Source of the DNA: Clostridia bacterium
Lineage (GTDB): Bacteria > Bacillota > Clostridia > Oscillospirales > QAKW01
Length of the DNA: 64,000 bases
Direction: 5' to 3'
NCBI GenBank assembly: GCA_017440465.1
Contig: JAFSHF010000022.1
Location: 1-64,000 of the forward strand
In this document: positions 31,525-40,731 of the stretch, piece after piece
Position numbering within the stretch: position 1 is the stretch's first letter
Layout: each line of letters starts with the position of its first letter
Translations under genes and position numbers: made by a program
The notes under the pieces: model-generated
The model's input: the letters and a program-made list of their open reading frames with translations, nothing else
Told to the model about the DNA's origin: nothing
Databases searched by the model: none

Positions 31525-32207
31525 TTTTGCTCTTGCTCCTTTTTTCTTTCTTGATATTCCCGCTCCGCCTGCGATAATCTGAAATAGGCGGGGACTAAAT
31601 TCGCCGCAGGCTCGGCTTGCAAAAAGCCTGCCGCATGGGCGATACTGCTACCCAATATATGATTCTTTTCGCTCAAAATGACCTGCTCCCCGTCAGCAAG
31701 GTGGGAAAGCAGATACGCGCCGTCCCCCAACAGAACCGCGGGGGCATCCAACGCCTTGATCAATTCTTCGGCCTCCTCCACCGCGCAGGCGCGGTCGGAG
31801 ATCACCGCTTGAGGGACGCCATTTTCATCAAAGGCATAGCCACCCATATACACCTGCTTGCGGCGGGCATCCAAGAGCGCCACCGCGATCCGCCCGCTTG
31901 CCCGCTCATTACAAGCCAAAGCCATCAGCGTCGGCACCGCGTAGCAGGGGCGGCCCAGCGCCATCCCCTTGACCAAGGCACAGCCGATCCGCAATCCGGT
32001 AAAGGAACCGGGACCGTTGGTCACCGCAAAGGCCTCCACCTGCGCCAAGGTCGCGTCGGCTTTCTTCAGGGTCTCATCCACCAAAGGAAGCAACATCTGG
32101 CTATGGGTCAGCCCTTCGTTTGCAAACCCTTCCGCCAGCACCCGATCCCCTTCGGTCAGCGCGACAGCGGCGGTCTTGCCCGCACTATCGATACTTAATA
32201 ATTTCAT
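31521..32207 (-). CDS. tsaB: tRNA threonylcarbamoyladenosine modification protein TsaB
   Basis: 228 residues, ASKHA fold. SIDSAGKTAAVAL near the N-terminus, LTHSQMLLPLVDETL (about 33-47), and the signature VTNGPGSFTGLRIG (about 62-75). TsaB is the inactive partner that supports TsaD in making t6A37 on ANN-decoding tRNAs; it works with TsaE, whose gene lies directly upstream with a 4-base overlap. TsaD is not in this window. Confidence 0.95.
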   Translation of the reverse strand: MKLLSIDSAGKTAAVALTEGDRVLAEGFANEGLTHSQMLLPLVDETLKKADATLAQVEAFAVTNGPGSFTGLRIGCALVKGMALGRPCYAVPTLMALACNERASGRIAVALLDARRKQVYMGGYAFDENGVPQAVISDRACAVEEAEELIKALDAPAVLLGDGAYLLSHLADGEQVILSEKNHILGSSIAHAAGFLQAEPAANLVPAYFRLSQAEREYQERKKEQEQK

Positions 32208-32623
32208 TTTATCACCTTAATTCTACGCTCGCCTTCCTGCTCGCCGTACGTTAAATACAAGCGGATGGCATCGGGCGGCAAAAGAGATTCAATATTTTCG
32301 CTCCATTCGATCAGCATCAGGCCGTGATCGAGATAGTCATAATATCCGGTGCTGAACAGGCTTTCTTCCCCATCCACCCGATACATATCGAAATGGTAGA
32401 TCGGAAAGGGACCGCTATGATATTCGTGCACCATCGCAAAGGTGGGGCTGGTCACTTCATCCTCCACCCCCAAGGCCTTGCAAAGCGCGCGGATAAAGGT
32501 GGTCTTCCCTGCGCCGAGGTCGCCGAAAAACGCCACCGTTTCGTTGCCCTTCAGCGATGCCGCCAACTCCTGCGCCGCGCCTTCGGTGGCGGCAAGATCG
32601 CGGCATATATATGCTTTATTCAT
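32204..32623 (-). CDS. tsaE: tRNA threonylcarbamoyladenosine ATPase TsaE
   Basis: 139 residues. Walker A GDLGAGKTTF (about 35-44), then TSPTFAMVHEY (about 58-68) and HFDMYRVD (about 77-84), followed by LIEWSENIE (about 104-112), all TsaE signatures. It resets the TsaB-TsaD complex in t6A synthesis. First gene of the ten-gene operon running to ftsH; promoter TTGAAA-17-TATAAT at 32658-32686. Confidence 0.95.
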   Translation of the reverse strand: MNKAYICRDLAATEGAAQELAASLKGNETVAFFGDLGAGKTTFIRALCKALGVEDEVTSPTFAMVHEYHSGPFPIYHFDMYRVDGEESLFSTGYYDYLDHGLMLIEWSENIESLLPPDAIRLYLTYGEQEGERRIKVIK

Positions 32624-32657
32624 CGATACTACCCCAATTTAATATAATAGTTTATTT

Positions 32658-32686
32658 ATTATAACATAATATATATGCATTTTCAA
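32658..32686 (-). promoter_or_regulatory. Promoter of the tsaE-ftsH operon
   Basis: TTGAAA (32686-32681), 17 bases, TATAAT (32663-32658) on the minus strand, back to back with the rodA promoter. Confidence 0.75.
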
Positions 32687-32695
32687 GGAAATAAC

Positions 32696-32723
32696 TTGAG
32701 TTTTTTGAAAGAATTGTTATAAT
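32696..32723 (+). promoter_or_regulatory. Promoter of the rodA/ftsW gene
   Basis: TTGAGT (32696-32701), 16 bases, TATAAT (32718-32723), followed by AAAGGAG before the ATG at 32766. Confidence 0.65.
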
Positions 32724-32765
32724 AGAGAGTAAAGAAACCTTAATCTACGAAAGGAGCGATGCAAA

Positions 32766-33893
32766 ATGGGCGAGCAGATCAAACTCTTCGCGCACCATAT
32801 CTATAAGCGGATCGATTGGCTGTTGCTGATCCCTATTTTGATCAGTTGCGCCTTCGGGCTGCTGCTGATCTCTTCCGCCACCGCTTCTTTCGGAACAAGT
32901 AAACTCATCATCGTCCAGACCGGCGGAATTATCCTTGGGCTGATCGCGGCGCTGGTACTGCTCACCATCGAGCACGAAAATTTAGCGCGGTTTTCCGTTC
33001 CCATCTACGGGCTGTGTATCCTTTTTCTGGTTGCCACGCTCATTTTCGGCAAGGAAGTGATGGGCAATAAAAACTGGATCGCTTTGGGGCCCATCAATAT
33101 TCAGCCCTCCGAATTTGTTAAGATCGGGTTCATCCTGACCTTTGCCAAGCACCTTTCCTCGGTGCGGGAATATATCAATAATATGCGTGCGTTAATTCCC
33201 TTGGGGCTGCATTTTGCCATCATCGCCGGCTTGGTGGCGATGGAGGGGGATTTAGGGACTACTTTGGTCTTTCTCTTTATCTTTTTGGTGATGCTGATGG
33301 CGGCGGGGCTGCATTGGGGCTTTTTCTTAGGCGGCGGCGCGCTGGTTGCCGCGGCGGCACCCTTCATCTTTGAGCATTTAGACGGATATCAGCAGATGCG
33401 CATTTTGGCGGTATACGATCCTTCGCTGGATCCGCTGGGCTACGGATATCATACCATCCAAAGCAAGATCGCCTTGGGCAGCGGCGGGCTTTTCGGCTCG
33501 GGGCTTTATAACGGCATCCAGACCCAATACGGCATCCTGCCCGAAAAGCAGACCGACTTTATCTTCTCGGTCTGCGGCGAAGAATTGGGCTTTGTGGGTT
33601 GCCTTTTGATCATCGCTTTGGAGCTGGCGATCCTCTTCCGCCTATTATATGTGGCGCGGTATGCCGCCGATCATATGGGTTGCTTTATCTGCATCGGGCT
33701 GGCGGCAATGCTCTTTATACAGGCGGCGGAAAACATCGGAATGTGCTTGGGGCTTCTGCCGGTCATCGGGCTGACCCTCCCCTTCTTCAGCTACGGCGGT
33801 TCGTCGGTTTTGGCATTATGTATGTCCTCGGGGCTGGCCATGTCGGTCAACGCGGCGCGGCCGAAAGAATTTTTCTTTAAGGATAAAAAATAA
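32766..33893 (+). CDS. RodA/FtsW-family peptidoglycan polymerase
   Basis: 375 residues with about ten membrane segments. SEDS hallmarks: NWIALGPINIQPSEFVKIGFIL (about 97-118), AMEGDLGTTLVF with the essential Asp (about 158-169), GYQQMRILAVYDPS (about 210-223), GSGGLFGSGLYNG (about 238-250), PEKQTDFIFSVCGEELGF (about 258-275) and the end loop FFSYGGSS (about 340-347). It should polymerise glycan strands from lipid II with a class B PBP, most like RodA in length. A single-gene transcript with its own promoter and a shared terminator. Confidence 0.93.
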   Translation: MGEQIKLFAHHIYKRIDWLLLIPILISCAFGLLLISSATASFGTSKLIIVQTGGIILGLIAALVLLTIEHENLARFSVPIYGLCILFLVATLIFGKEVMGNKNWIALGPINIQPSEFVKIGFILTFAKHLSSVREYINNMRALIPLGLHFAIIAGLVAMEGDLGTTLVFLFIFLVMLMAAGLHWGFFLGGGALVAAAAPFIFEHLDGYQQMRILAVYDPSLDPLGYGYHTIQSKIALGSGGLFGSGLYNGIQTQYGILPEKQTDFIFSVCGEELGFVGCLLIIALELAILFRLLYVARYAADHMGCFICIGLAAMLFIQAAENIGMCLGLLPVIGLTLPFFSYGGSSVLALCMSSGLAMSVNAARPKEFFFKDKK

Positions 33894-33922
33894 AGGTCTT
33901 TAAACATCGCCTTAATTGCAAA

Positions 33923-33961
33923 AATGCAGTGAAAAACAATGTTTTTCACTGCATTTTTTTA
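33923..33961. terminator. Bidirectional terminator between rodA and trmB
   Basis: AAATGCAGTGAAAAACA/TGTTTTTCACTGCATTT, a long perfect stem with T-runs at both ends; overlaps the trmB stop region. Confidence 0.9.
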
Positions 33962-34618
33962 TTGCTCAAAAAACTTATAGGTCGCTTCGGTGGGATAGGC
34001 GACAAACCGATTGATGGGGGTGCCCATCGAAGAAAACCGCTCTTCATATTCGGTCATCACATTGGGGGTATCGGTGCTATGGAGATCATAGGTGAGCTCC
34101 TCCAGCCGAAAGCCCATCTCGGTAAATTCCTCCACCGAAAAATCAAAGAGAGGGCGGTTATCGGTCTTAAAGCAGATCTTGCCCTCTTCTTTCAGCAAAG
34201 GCAGAAATTTTTCCACCATCCGCCGATGGGTCAGCCGCCGCTTGGCATAGCGGGCCTTGGGCCAAGGATCGGAGAAATTCAGATAAATGACATCGGCACA
34301 TTCGGCGGGGAAATATTCGGTCAACTCCCCTGCATCCAAGCAGAAAAATTTAATATTTTTCAGTTCCTTACGCTGGGCTTTTTCCATCGCCATAACAATG
34401 CAATCGATCACCCGCTCAATGGAGATAAACTGCTTTTCGGGTGCTTGCTCCGCCAAGGTGACGATAAACCGCCCCTTGCCCGAGCCGATCTCCATCTCCA
34501 AGGGCTTTTCACTATCAAATTCTTGATAAAACCGCTCCTTCAGCCCTTCTGTTTTCAAGGTATAATCCGCGCACCGCTCGAAGCGGATGGGGGTATTTTT
34601 CTTTCTTCTTAAACGCAT
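33959..34618 (-). CDS. trmB: tRNA (guanine-N7-)-methyltransferase
   Basis: 219 residues. It methylates G46 in the variable loop of tRNAs. The SAM-binding motif is MEIGSGKGRFIV (about 49-60), followed by ISIERV (about 75-80), YLNFSDPWPKARYAKRRLTH (about 120-139) with the catalytic Asp-Pro, and the C-terminal TEYEERF...G (about 197-206). I chose the ATG at 34618; the longer frame upstream overlaps the DUF3810 gene region. The ribosome site (AGGAGTAC) is good. Confidence 0.95.
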   Translation of the reverse strand: MRLRRKKNTPIRFERCADYTLKTEGLKERFYQEFDSEKPLEMEIGSGKGRFIVTLAEQAPEKQFISIERVIDCIVMAMEKAQRKELKNIKFFCLDAGELTEYFPAECADVIYLNFSDPWPKARYAKRRLTHRRMVEKFLPLLKEEGKICFKTDNRPLFDFSVEEFTEMGFRLEELTYDLHSTDTPNVMTEYEERFSSMGTPINRFVAYPTEATYKFFEQ

Positions 34619-34676
34619 AAGTACTCCTATTTTTTTCGTTTCATTTATTCTACAATTTTTGCAAAGAAAATGCAAG

Positions 34677-35786
34677 TTAAACTTGCGATTGGTTGCGATA
34701 ATACGCCAGCAACAGATCCACCATCTCGCCATAGCTTTTGATGCCCGATTCCTGCCCGTTGGATTGCAGATACTGATCGTAAACTTCCTGCGAGGTTTCC
34801 CCCACCACCGTATGGCGGTAGGGTTTCCAATAATCATCCTGCGCCTGCAGATCGCGGAGCATCCCCTCCCCGCAAAGCTTGGCGATCTTCTGCGCCAAGG
34901 CGGTATCTTCCCCATAAAGCGCGCTGAAGGCATATTCAAATGCCATCAGACTGCCGCTATAGCGAAAATCGGCGCGGTCGACATCCTTGCACGCGAGATA
35001 CCCCAAGAAATTGGCCTCTTCCTCCCGCATAAAGCCGCGAAAATGGGTCAGCTCGTGGCACATGGTAGCAGGAACCGAATGGGCGGGCGCATCGACATTG
35101 ATGCCCGACTCAAAGGGGATATAGATGCCGGTGGTCAGCACCATCGAAAAAAGCTTAGAGGTCAACAGCGGTTTATTGCGGATATCCGCCGCTTGCAGAG
35201 CGGGGATCTCCGCTTCTAATTTTTGATAAGCCTCCCGCGCGGCATCGGCGGTCTGATAAAAATTTGCATCCTGCAAAAGGGCAACCCCCTTTGCATCCTC
35301 CTGCAGTTTTGCGCGGTAGAAATTGCAATCGTGGACCAGCAGTTCGCAAAGGTCATAAAGTTCTTCTTTTGTACTTTTTTGCACCCGCAGATCCAGATGA
35401 TCGGTGATGGGCGCGCGGTAATAATTCAGCCCCATAAACAACACAAAGCCGAAATAGAGAACGCTTGCCCCGCCGCAAAGATTCAAAAGCAGCCGCAACA
35501 GCACCCCTTTCCATCGGGCGCGGCAGCGGATCATTTTATAAATCGACCACCCGATATAAAAGAGCAACCCTGCCCCCGCCAAAAGGATCAAGATCTCCAG
35601 CACCGAAAAGGGCACCAGCGAGAGCAGCCAGCCCAAACTATTGGCAAACAGCGGATAGATATATTTGGAATGGATCGCCTCCACCCAGCCGTTATCTACC
35701 CTTGCCATCAAGGTCAGCAATAGCCCCAGCGGTGCCAAAAGCAGTAGCCATATTCTTTTATAACGAAAGATTTTTTGCAACATCAT
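34677..35786 (-). CDS. DUF3810 membrane-bound putative metalloprotease
   Basis: 369 residues. Three N-terminal membrane segments (about 13-30, 47-80, 95-118) are followed by an extracytoplasmic domain with CHELTHFRGFMREEEANFLGYLAC (split: HELTH about 243-247, EEEAN about 254-258). This HExxH plus downstream Glu pattern is that of a gluzincin-like zinc metalloprotease and is characteristic of DUF3810. Substrate unknown. It begins at ATG 35786 or 35783. Family members are common in clostridia as stand-alone genes. Confidence 0.85.
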   Translation of the reverse strand: MMLQKIFRYKRIWLLLLAPLGLLLTLMARVDNGWVEAIHSKYIYPLFANSLGWLLSLVPFSVLEILILLAGAGLLFYIGWSIYKMIRCRARWKGVLLRLLLNLCGGASVLYFGFVLFMGLNYYRAPITDHLDLRVQKSTKEELYDLCELLVHDCNFYRAKLQEDAKGVALLQDANFYQTADAAREAYQKLEAEIPALQAADIRNKPLLTSKLFSMVLTTGIYIPFESGINVDAPAHSVPATMCHELTHFRGFMREEEANFLGYLACKDVDRADFRYSGSLMAFEYAFSALYGEDTALAQKIAKLCGEGMLRDLQAQDDYWKPYRHTVVGETSQEVYDQYLQSNGQESGIKSYGEMVDLLLAYYRNQSQV

Positions 35787-35870
35787 TTCCGCCTTAATAC
35801 CTTTTTAAACTATTATACCGAAGAACCAAAGGATTTGCAAGGAATAGAATAAATAAACGAGGTGTTTACC

Positions 35871-36455
35871 ATGCAGATTTTGACCACAGAAGGTTCTTTT
35901 CATTTCCCTGCCGATTTCCCCCGCTGGCTGATGCTCTTTTATTACAGCGGGGATTTTCTCCCTGTCTCCGCCACCGAACTAATGGCGCTGGCGCAACTGA
36001 AGCACACATTCAAAAAAAAGCAATGCGATCTGCTCTGCATCAGCGCAGACCGCATTGCTTCCCATCTTGCTTTTATTAAGACTTTAAACCGCTATCGGCT
36101 GGCGGAATACCCCGCCCCCGTCACCTTTCCTCTGGGGGAAGACCCCGAAGGAGCGTTGCGGCGGACTTGGAATTTATCGCCAAACCAAAAATACCTTTGG
36201 ATCTTTGCCCCCGGCGGGGTACCCAAAGCGCAGTTTACCTACCCTGCCGAGGTGGGTGCCAACTTCACCGAAGCATTGCGCACCCTCTCGGCATTGCAGT
36301 TGGGCAGACCCACCCCCTGCGGCTGGGTGCCCGAAGCCTATCCTTTGGCTCTGCCGCCCCAAACCCGCGCCGAAAGCGATTGCTTTATGGCCGAGACCGA
36401 AAGAGAGGGCGGCATCGCCATCGATTGGTATATCAGCCTAACGCCACCATACTGA
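35871..36455 (+). CDS. AhpC/TSA-like redoxin domain protein without the peroxidatic cysteine
   Basis: 194 residues. The thioredoxin-like fold of peroxiredoxins is recognisable: WLMLFYYSGDFLPVSATELMAL (about 22-43), then CDLLCISADRIASHLAFI (about 58-75), and the later KYLWIFAPGGVP strand. Classical members have VCPTE at the first site; here the Cys is replaced (PVSATE). The CxxxC at about 58-62 lies in another strand. It may be inactive or use other cysteines. ATG at 35871 with GAGGTG upstream. Its last 23 bases overlap atpK tail to tail, and a minus-strand terminator lies inside it (36012-36060). Confidence 0.75.
   Translation: MQILTTEGSFHFPADFPRWLMLFYYSGDFLPVSATELMALAQLKHTFKKKQCDLLCISADRIASHLAFIKTLNRYRLAEYPAPVTFPLGEDPEGALRRTWNLSPNQKYLWIFAPGGVPKAQFTYPAEVGANFTEALRTLSALQLGRPTPCGWVPEAYPLALPPQTRAESDCFMAETEREGGIAIDWYISLTPPY
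36012..36060 (-). terminator. Minus-strand terminator inside the redoxin gene
   Basis: On the minus strand AAGCAATGCG-G-TCTGC, 11-base loop, GCAGA-T-CGCATTGCTT, then eight T (36019-36012). It lies about 370 bases after the atpK stop, and no other terminator is seen between, so it probably ends the V-ATPase operon within the antisense of a facing gene. Confidence 0.7.
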
Positions 36456-36858
36456 AAACGAGCGCAAACAAGGCAACCGTCTCGCAAAGGCCGACAACGG
36501 TGATATACTGCGAAAAGCCCTTGCCGGTTTCCGCCAAAGCGTCGGCACCTGCGGCGCCTGCCTTGCCTTGGAAAAAGGCAGAGAATGCCATCGCCAAGCC
36601 GGATGCAATACCGAGAACAAAGAGGAATCCGGGATCCGCCGCGGCGGTCTTCATTTGCTGCATCAAAAGAAATCCGTAGATGGTCTGTGTCAGCGGTGCG
36701 CCGGCAAAAACGGTGAGAATAAACGGCGCCGCCTTATTGCTCACATAACATTTTTTCCAAGATCCGATGGCGGCCTGACCCGCAATTCCGATACCGAATG
36801 CCGAGCCGATCGCGGCAATACCCATGGCTAATGCTGCTCCCAATAATCCAAAATTCAT
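36433..36858 (-). CDS. atpK: V-type ATPase proteolipid subunit K
   Basis: 141 residues with four membrane helices made of two fused hairpins, as in E. hirae NtpK. Residues that bind Na+ in NtpK appear conserved: Thr57-Gln58 (PLTQTIYG), Gln97 (FFQGK) and Glu126 (LCETVALF). They predict a sodium-translocating ring. Expected in the membrane rotor of the V-ATPase, together with AtpI. Last gene of the operon, 14 bases after atpI. Confidence 0.93.
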   Translation of the reverse strand: MNFGLLGAALAMGIAAIGSAFGIGIAGQAAIGSWKKCYVSNKAAPFILTVFAGAPLTQTIYGFLLMQQMKTAAADPGFLFVLGIASGLAMAFSAFFQGKAGAAGADALAETGKGFSQYITVVGLCETVALFALVFSMVALG

Positions 36859-36872
36859 AATCCTTCTCCTTT

Positions 36873-38786
36873 TTAATCAATTTCTTCTTTAAATGGTTTA
36901 AATTTATGACCGCTCCACGACATATCTAAATGCGAGGAGAATTCCAAGGTGTTTAATCGGATGCCGTGCATGATGATCGAAAGAACGTTTAAGATCATAT
37001 TCAGTCCGTGCCCGAACACCAGCAGAACGATTGCAAGGATCGCAAACATAAAGTTTCCGAAAAACGGACCTGCCAGCTCATTGACGGTGGCAGAGATCGC
37101 GGCGCCTGCAAGGCCGACCGCCCAAAGCCGTATATAGGAAACGATATCCGAAAACACATTGACCACCCCAAGCAGGACCGATACAATGTCGGCAAGACTT
37201 GTGAGGATGGATTTTATGAGGTTTCCTTCATAGTTCGAGAATACGAACCCCAAAACAAAGCCTACGCCTATCAATGCAATTGCCACCGTTCCTACGGGAA
37301 TACCGCCGATCACAATCCCGAAACTGAACACCTCGGTATTTACAACAAGGCTCAGCACTAAATAGTAGATTCCTAAAAGTTGCAATATCGAACCGATATC
37401 GCCAAGCATCTTAATGGAGCCCTTATTGCGCAGGGCGCCTTTTATATGCGCCACAGTCAACTGTATCAACGCCAATGAGAAACAAAAGATCTGCAAATTC
37501 TGGGCTGTGGTCAGCCCTGCGGTGCCGTCGGTCCAGAAGGGATACCAGATCTTATCGGCATACACGTTGGAGATGACCGGAACGGACAACTTCTGTATCC
37601 ATACAGGCAGTTGCTCCGCCGAAAGCCCAAACCAGGTGCAGGTAAGGGTACCCCACAGCACCGTCGAAAGCCCAAACAGCCCCACAAGCAAAAACATCGG
37701 CGAGATCTGCTTTTTGGTGATCAGCGATCTTACGATGGGGATCGCCGCAACGGCGCAGATAAACAATCCGTATCCGCCGTCGCCGAAAATAATTCCGAAG
37801 AAGATGAGGATGAACGCCAAAAACCAAGCCGAAATGTCGTATTCAAAATATCCGGGGACGGTACCCAAAAAGTCCGTCAACGGATAAATGAGGCTGACAA
37901 ACTTATTGTTTTTCAGCTTGGTGGGAACGGGATCCTCTTCTGTCGGGTCTTCCGCGAGAAGCCCCCAGGCGTTCCTTTCCGCCGTTTGCTTGAGTCGATC
38001 CAGATTTTCCGCCTCGATATATCCGGTGAAATAGGAAACGGACACCGCCTCCTTGCCCTCCGAGGATAGATTTTCCTCCGCCATCCCTGTGGCGTAGGTT
38101 TCAAATTCCATCTCCTTTTCGATGGCTTGGACCGCCCGCTTTATACTCTCGGCAAAGCAAGCATCGGAGGCGATCGTCTCATCGATCGCATCGATGCGCC
38201 CATTCAGTTCCGAAAGCCTCTGCTTCATCTCAACTGTGGAGGTCTGCGGCAATGCCAAACGGTACATATTCAGCGATGCATCTGTTTCATCCGCCGCCGC
38301 TTTCAGCAACATAAATCGAACCGTCGATTTTGTCGCATCGATCCGAACGGTCTTAAGGTCTTCGGGGAGCGAGGCATATTCGGCCTTCGGCATCTCATAA
38401 AAGGAGATCTCATACCCTTTTGCTTCCAGATCGCTGATGCTGCTCGGATCGATCTCTCCCCAGCTTTTTAAACGCTCAAGTTCTGTTTGGAGCATGATCC
38501 GCTCTGCCAGACATTGCGTTTTTTCTTCTTCAAGCGCGGCAATGCGGGCCGCAATCGCCAGCACCTTAGCAAGGTCTGCGTTCTTTTGCTCGGTATTTTT
38601 ATTTTTGCCGACGGTATAGAGCGCGCTCTCAAGCAAAGCCCTTTGCTCCCGCAGTTCTTCCAACCGCTGCCCCGCGCCTTCCGCAATCTCAATATGGATG
38701 ATCCCTAATTTGCGGAGGGTTTTCAGCGTTTGTTGTTTTTGTTCCCCCCGTATGATGAGGGATACTTTTTTCATCGGCACGATCAT
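36873..38786 (-). CDS. atpI: V-type ATPase subunit I (stator a-subunit)
   Basis: 637 residues: a cytoplasmic N-terminal half with long coiled-coil stretches (about 55-110, 195-260) and a membrane half with about seven to eight segments (about 330-610). I chose the ATG at 38786 with GGAGGT upstream, which overlaps the atpD stop (ATGA). The C-terminal membrane part should carry the essential arginine facing the K ring. It anchors the stator and forms the ion channel. Confidence 0.92.
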   Translation of the reverse strand: MIVPMKKVSLIIRGEQKQQTLKTLRKLGIIHIEIAEGAGQRLEELREQRALLESALYTVGKNKNTEQKNADLAKVLAIAARIAALEEEKTQCLAERIMLQTELERLKSWGEIDPSSISDLEAKGYEISFYEMPKAEYASLPEDLKTVRIDATKSTVRFMLLKAAADETDASLNMYRLALPQTSTVEMKQRLSELNGRIDAIDETIASDACFAESIKRAVQAIEKEMEFETYATGMAEENLSSEGKEAVSVSYFTGYIEAENLDRLKQTAERNAWGLLAEDPTEEDPVPTKLKNNKFVSLIYPLTDFLGTVPGYFEYDISAWFLAFILIFFGIIFGDGGYGLFICAVAAIPIVRSLITKKQISPMFLLVGLFGLSTVLWGTLTCTWFGLSAEQLPVWIQKLSVPVISNVYADKIWYPFWTDGTAGLTTAQNLQIFCFSLALIQLTVAHIKGALRNKGSIKMLGDIGSILQLLGIYYLVLSLVVNTEVFSFGIVIGGIPVGTVAIALIGVGFVLGFVFSNYEGNLIKSILTSLADIVSVLLGVVNVFSDIVSYIRLWAVGLAGAAISATVNELAGPFFGNFMFAILAIVLLVFGHGLNMILNVLSIIMHGIRLNTLEFSSHLDMSWSGHKFKPFKEEID

Positions 38787-39415
38787 AATGAACAAACCTC
38801 CTTTTCGGAAGCCATCGCATTACGAAGGGCGATCTTGCGTTTTGATATTTTGGAACGCACAACGGCACTGACCTGCTGGTCTGCCATATAAATCGATATT
38901 TTTTTGATATTTTCCTCGGTTTCGGGGATCTTAACCTTTTCAAACAGGTTGACTCTTTGCGAAGTTGCAAGCAATTCCTTCTCTAATAATCCGACCTGCT
39001 CGTCTAACACTTCCGCCTCTAAATCGAGAGACATTGCCTTCTCCATATGGTTTGCGGCGATATCCACCCAAAGGGGCGTTTCGTAAAGATCGTAATCTCC
39101 TCGCGCAAAATCCGCGCCCTCATACGTGGGAATATCCACCCCTGCAATATTGCCCTTTCCTTTGCGAATATTGCAGACGGTGATGATGCCCTGCGGGAAC
39201 GCCTCGGTCTCGCTGAAGACAGCGATCCAATCGCGAAAGCCGAATTCCAGATCTTCCCGCGCTTTTCGCACCGCCTTCGCCTTGGCTTCAATGATGCGGA
39301 TCTCCGATTGGAGCTGTTGCTTTTTCAGTGTCAGAGTAGGCAAATATCGGCGGTACATTTTAAGTGCGTCCTTTTGTACCTTTAACTCATTTTTAGTTAA
39401 TTTGATTTTTGCCAA
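38783..39415 (-). CDS. atpD: V-type ATPase subunit D (central shaft)
   Basis: 210 residues, long helices at both ends (LTKNELKVQKDALKMYRRYL at the start; EENIKKISIYMADQQVSAVVRSKISKRKI near the end, each part of a coiled coil). It rotates inside the A3B3 head. Fifteen bases after atpB. No separate subunit F gene is seen in the operon. Confidence 0.9.
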   Translation of the reverse strand: MAKIKLTKNELKVQKDALKMYRRYLPTLTLKKQQLQSEIRIIEAKAKAVRKAREDLEFGFRDWIAVFSETEAFPQGIITVCNIRKGKGNIAGVDIPTYEGADFARGDYDLYETPLWVDIAANHMEKAMSLDLEAEVLDEQVGLLEKELLATSQRVNLFEKVKIPETEENIKKISIYMADQQVSAVVRSKISKRKIALRNAMASEKEVCSL

Positions 39416-39429
39416 AGCTTCTGCCCCCC

Positions 39430-40731
39430 TTAACCTTTAGGCCAAAATTCATCGGTTAGGTTTGACTTGATTCCGGTCTCATCCTTTTCAAAGCACTCCG
39501 CCAGGATCTCCCAGCCTAAATCGAGAGCATCCTCCAGCGGAAGATTGACCGAAAGCGACATCAGTTTGCTTTCAAACAGATGGCCGTATTTCAGCAGTTT
39601 TTCATCCCAACGGCTCATGGAAAAGCCCATATTTTTCTTTTCGACGGTTTCTTTATAAGAAGAATACAGGCGGATCATCGCATCCATCAACGCGCGATGG
39701 TCTGCGCGGGTCTTGCCGTTTACATTTTGCTTGAGTCGGGAAAGAGAACCGAACGGCTCAATGCGCCCACCCTTGAGGTAATACTGCCCCTCGGTGATAT
39801 ATCCCGTATTATCGGGGACGGGGTGCGTCACATCGTCACCGGGCATCGTTGTCACCGCCAGGACAGTGACCGAGCCCGAATCGGCAAAGTCCACCGCCTT
39901 TTCGTAGCGGGAGGCCAGCTGAGAATACAGATCGCCGGGATATCCGCGGTTGGAGGGCACTTGCTCTTGCGTGATGGCGATTTCTTTCATCGCATCCGCA
40001 AAGTTGGTCATATCGGTCAACAGCACCAAGACATCTTTATTCTGCAGCGCAAACTGCTCCGCCACCGCCAGCACCATATCGGGAATCATCATACACTCGA
40101 CGGTAGGATCGGAGGCGGTATGAACAAACATCACTGTCTTGCTGAGGGCTCCGCCCTTGGAAAGCACCTCTTTAAAATACAAGAAATCATCGTATTTCAA
40201 CCCCATCCCGCCCAGAACGATGACATCCGCCTCCGCCTGCATCGCGATGCGGGCAAGAAGCTGGTTATAGGGCTCGCCGGAGATGGAGAAGATCGGCAGT
40301 TTCTGCGAAACGACCAAGGTGTTGAACATATCGATCATCGGAATGTTGGTTCTCATCATTCGGTTGGCAAGGATCCGCTTGGTGGGGTTGACCGAAGGGC
40401 CGCCGATCGGCTTCATATTTTCTGTGAGCGCAGGGCCCTTATCTCTCGGCTCGCCCGAACCGTTGAAGATCCGCCCCAAAAGATCTTCGCTGAAGGAAAC
40501 GCGCATCTCGCGGCCGAGAAACCGCACTTCATCGCCGGTGGAAACACCCTGCCCGCCCGCAAAGACCTGCAGGGAGACGATATCGCCGTCGATCTTATTG
40601 ACCTGCGCCAGCGACTTGCCGAAGCGGGTCTGGATCTGCGCCAATTCCTTATACTTGACATCGTTTGCGCGGACGGTGATGACGTTTCCGTTAATGGATT
40701 CGATTCGATTATATACTTTATTCACGTTCAT
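39430..40731 (-). CDS. atpB: V-type ATPase subunit B (non-catalytic)
   Basis: 433 residues. Beta-barrel N-terminal domain ([15 protein letters not shown]), a nucleotide domain without a functional Walker A (in its place [14 protein letters not shown], about 135-148), and [16 protein letters not shown] (about 236-251) plus [17 protein letters not shown] (about 263-279), hallmarks of B subunits. The start overlaps the atpA stop (ATGA). Confidence 0.96.
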   Translation of the reverse strand: MNVNKVYNRIESINGNVITVRANDVKYKELAQIQTRFGKSLAQVNKIDGDIVSLQVFAGGQGVSTGDEVRFLGREMRVSFSEDLLGRIFNGSGEPRDKGPALTENMKPIGGPSVNPTKRILANRMMRTNIPMIDMFNTLVVSQKLPIFSISGEPYNQLLARIAMQAEADVIVLGGMGLKYDDFLYFKEVLSKGGALSKTVMFVHTASDPTVECMMIPDMVLAVAEQFALQNKDVLVLLTDMTNFADAMKEIAITQEQVPSNRGYPGDLYSQLASRYEKAVDFADSGSVTVLAVTTMPGDDVTHPVPDNTGYITEGQYYLKGGRIEPFGSLSRLKQNVNGKTRADHRALMDAMIRLYSSYKETVEKKNMGFSMSRWDEKLLKYGHLFESKLMSLSVNLPLEDALDLGWEILAECFEKDETGIKSNLTDEFWPKG

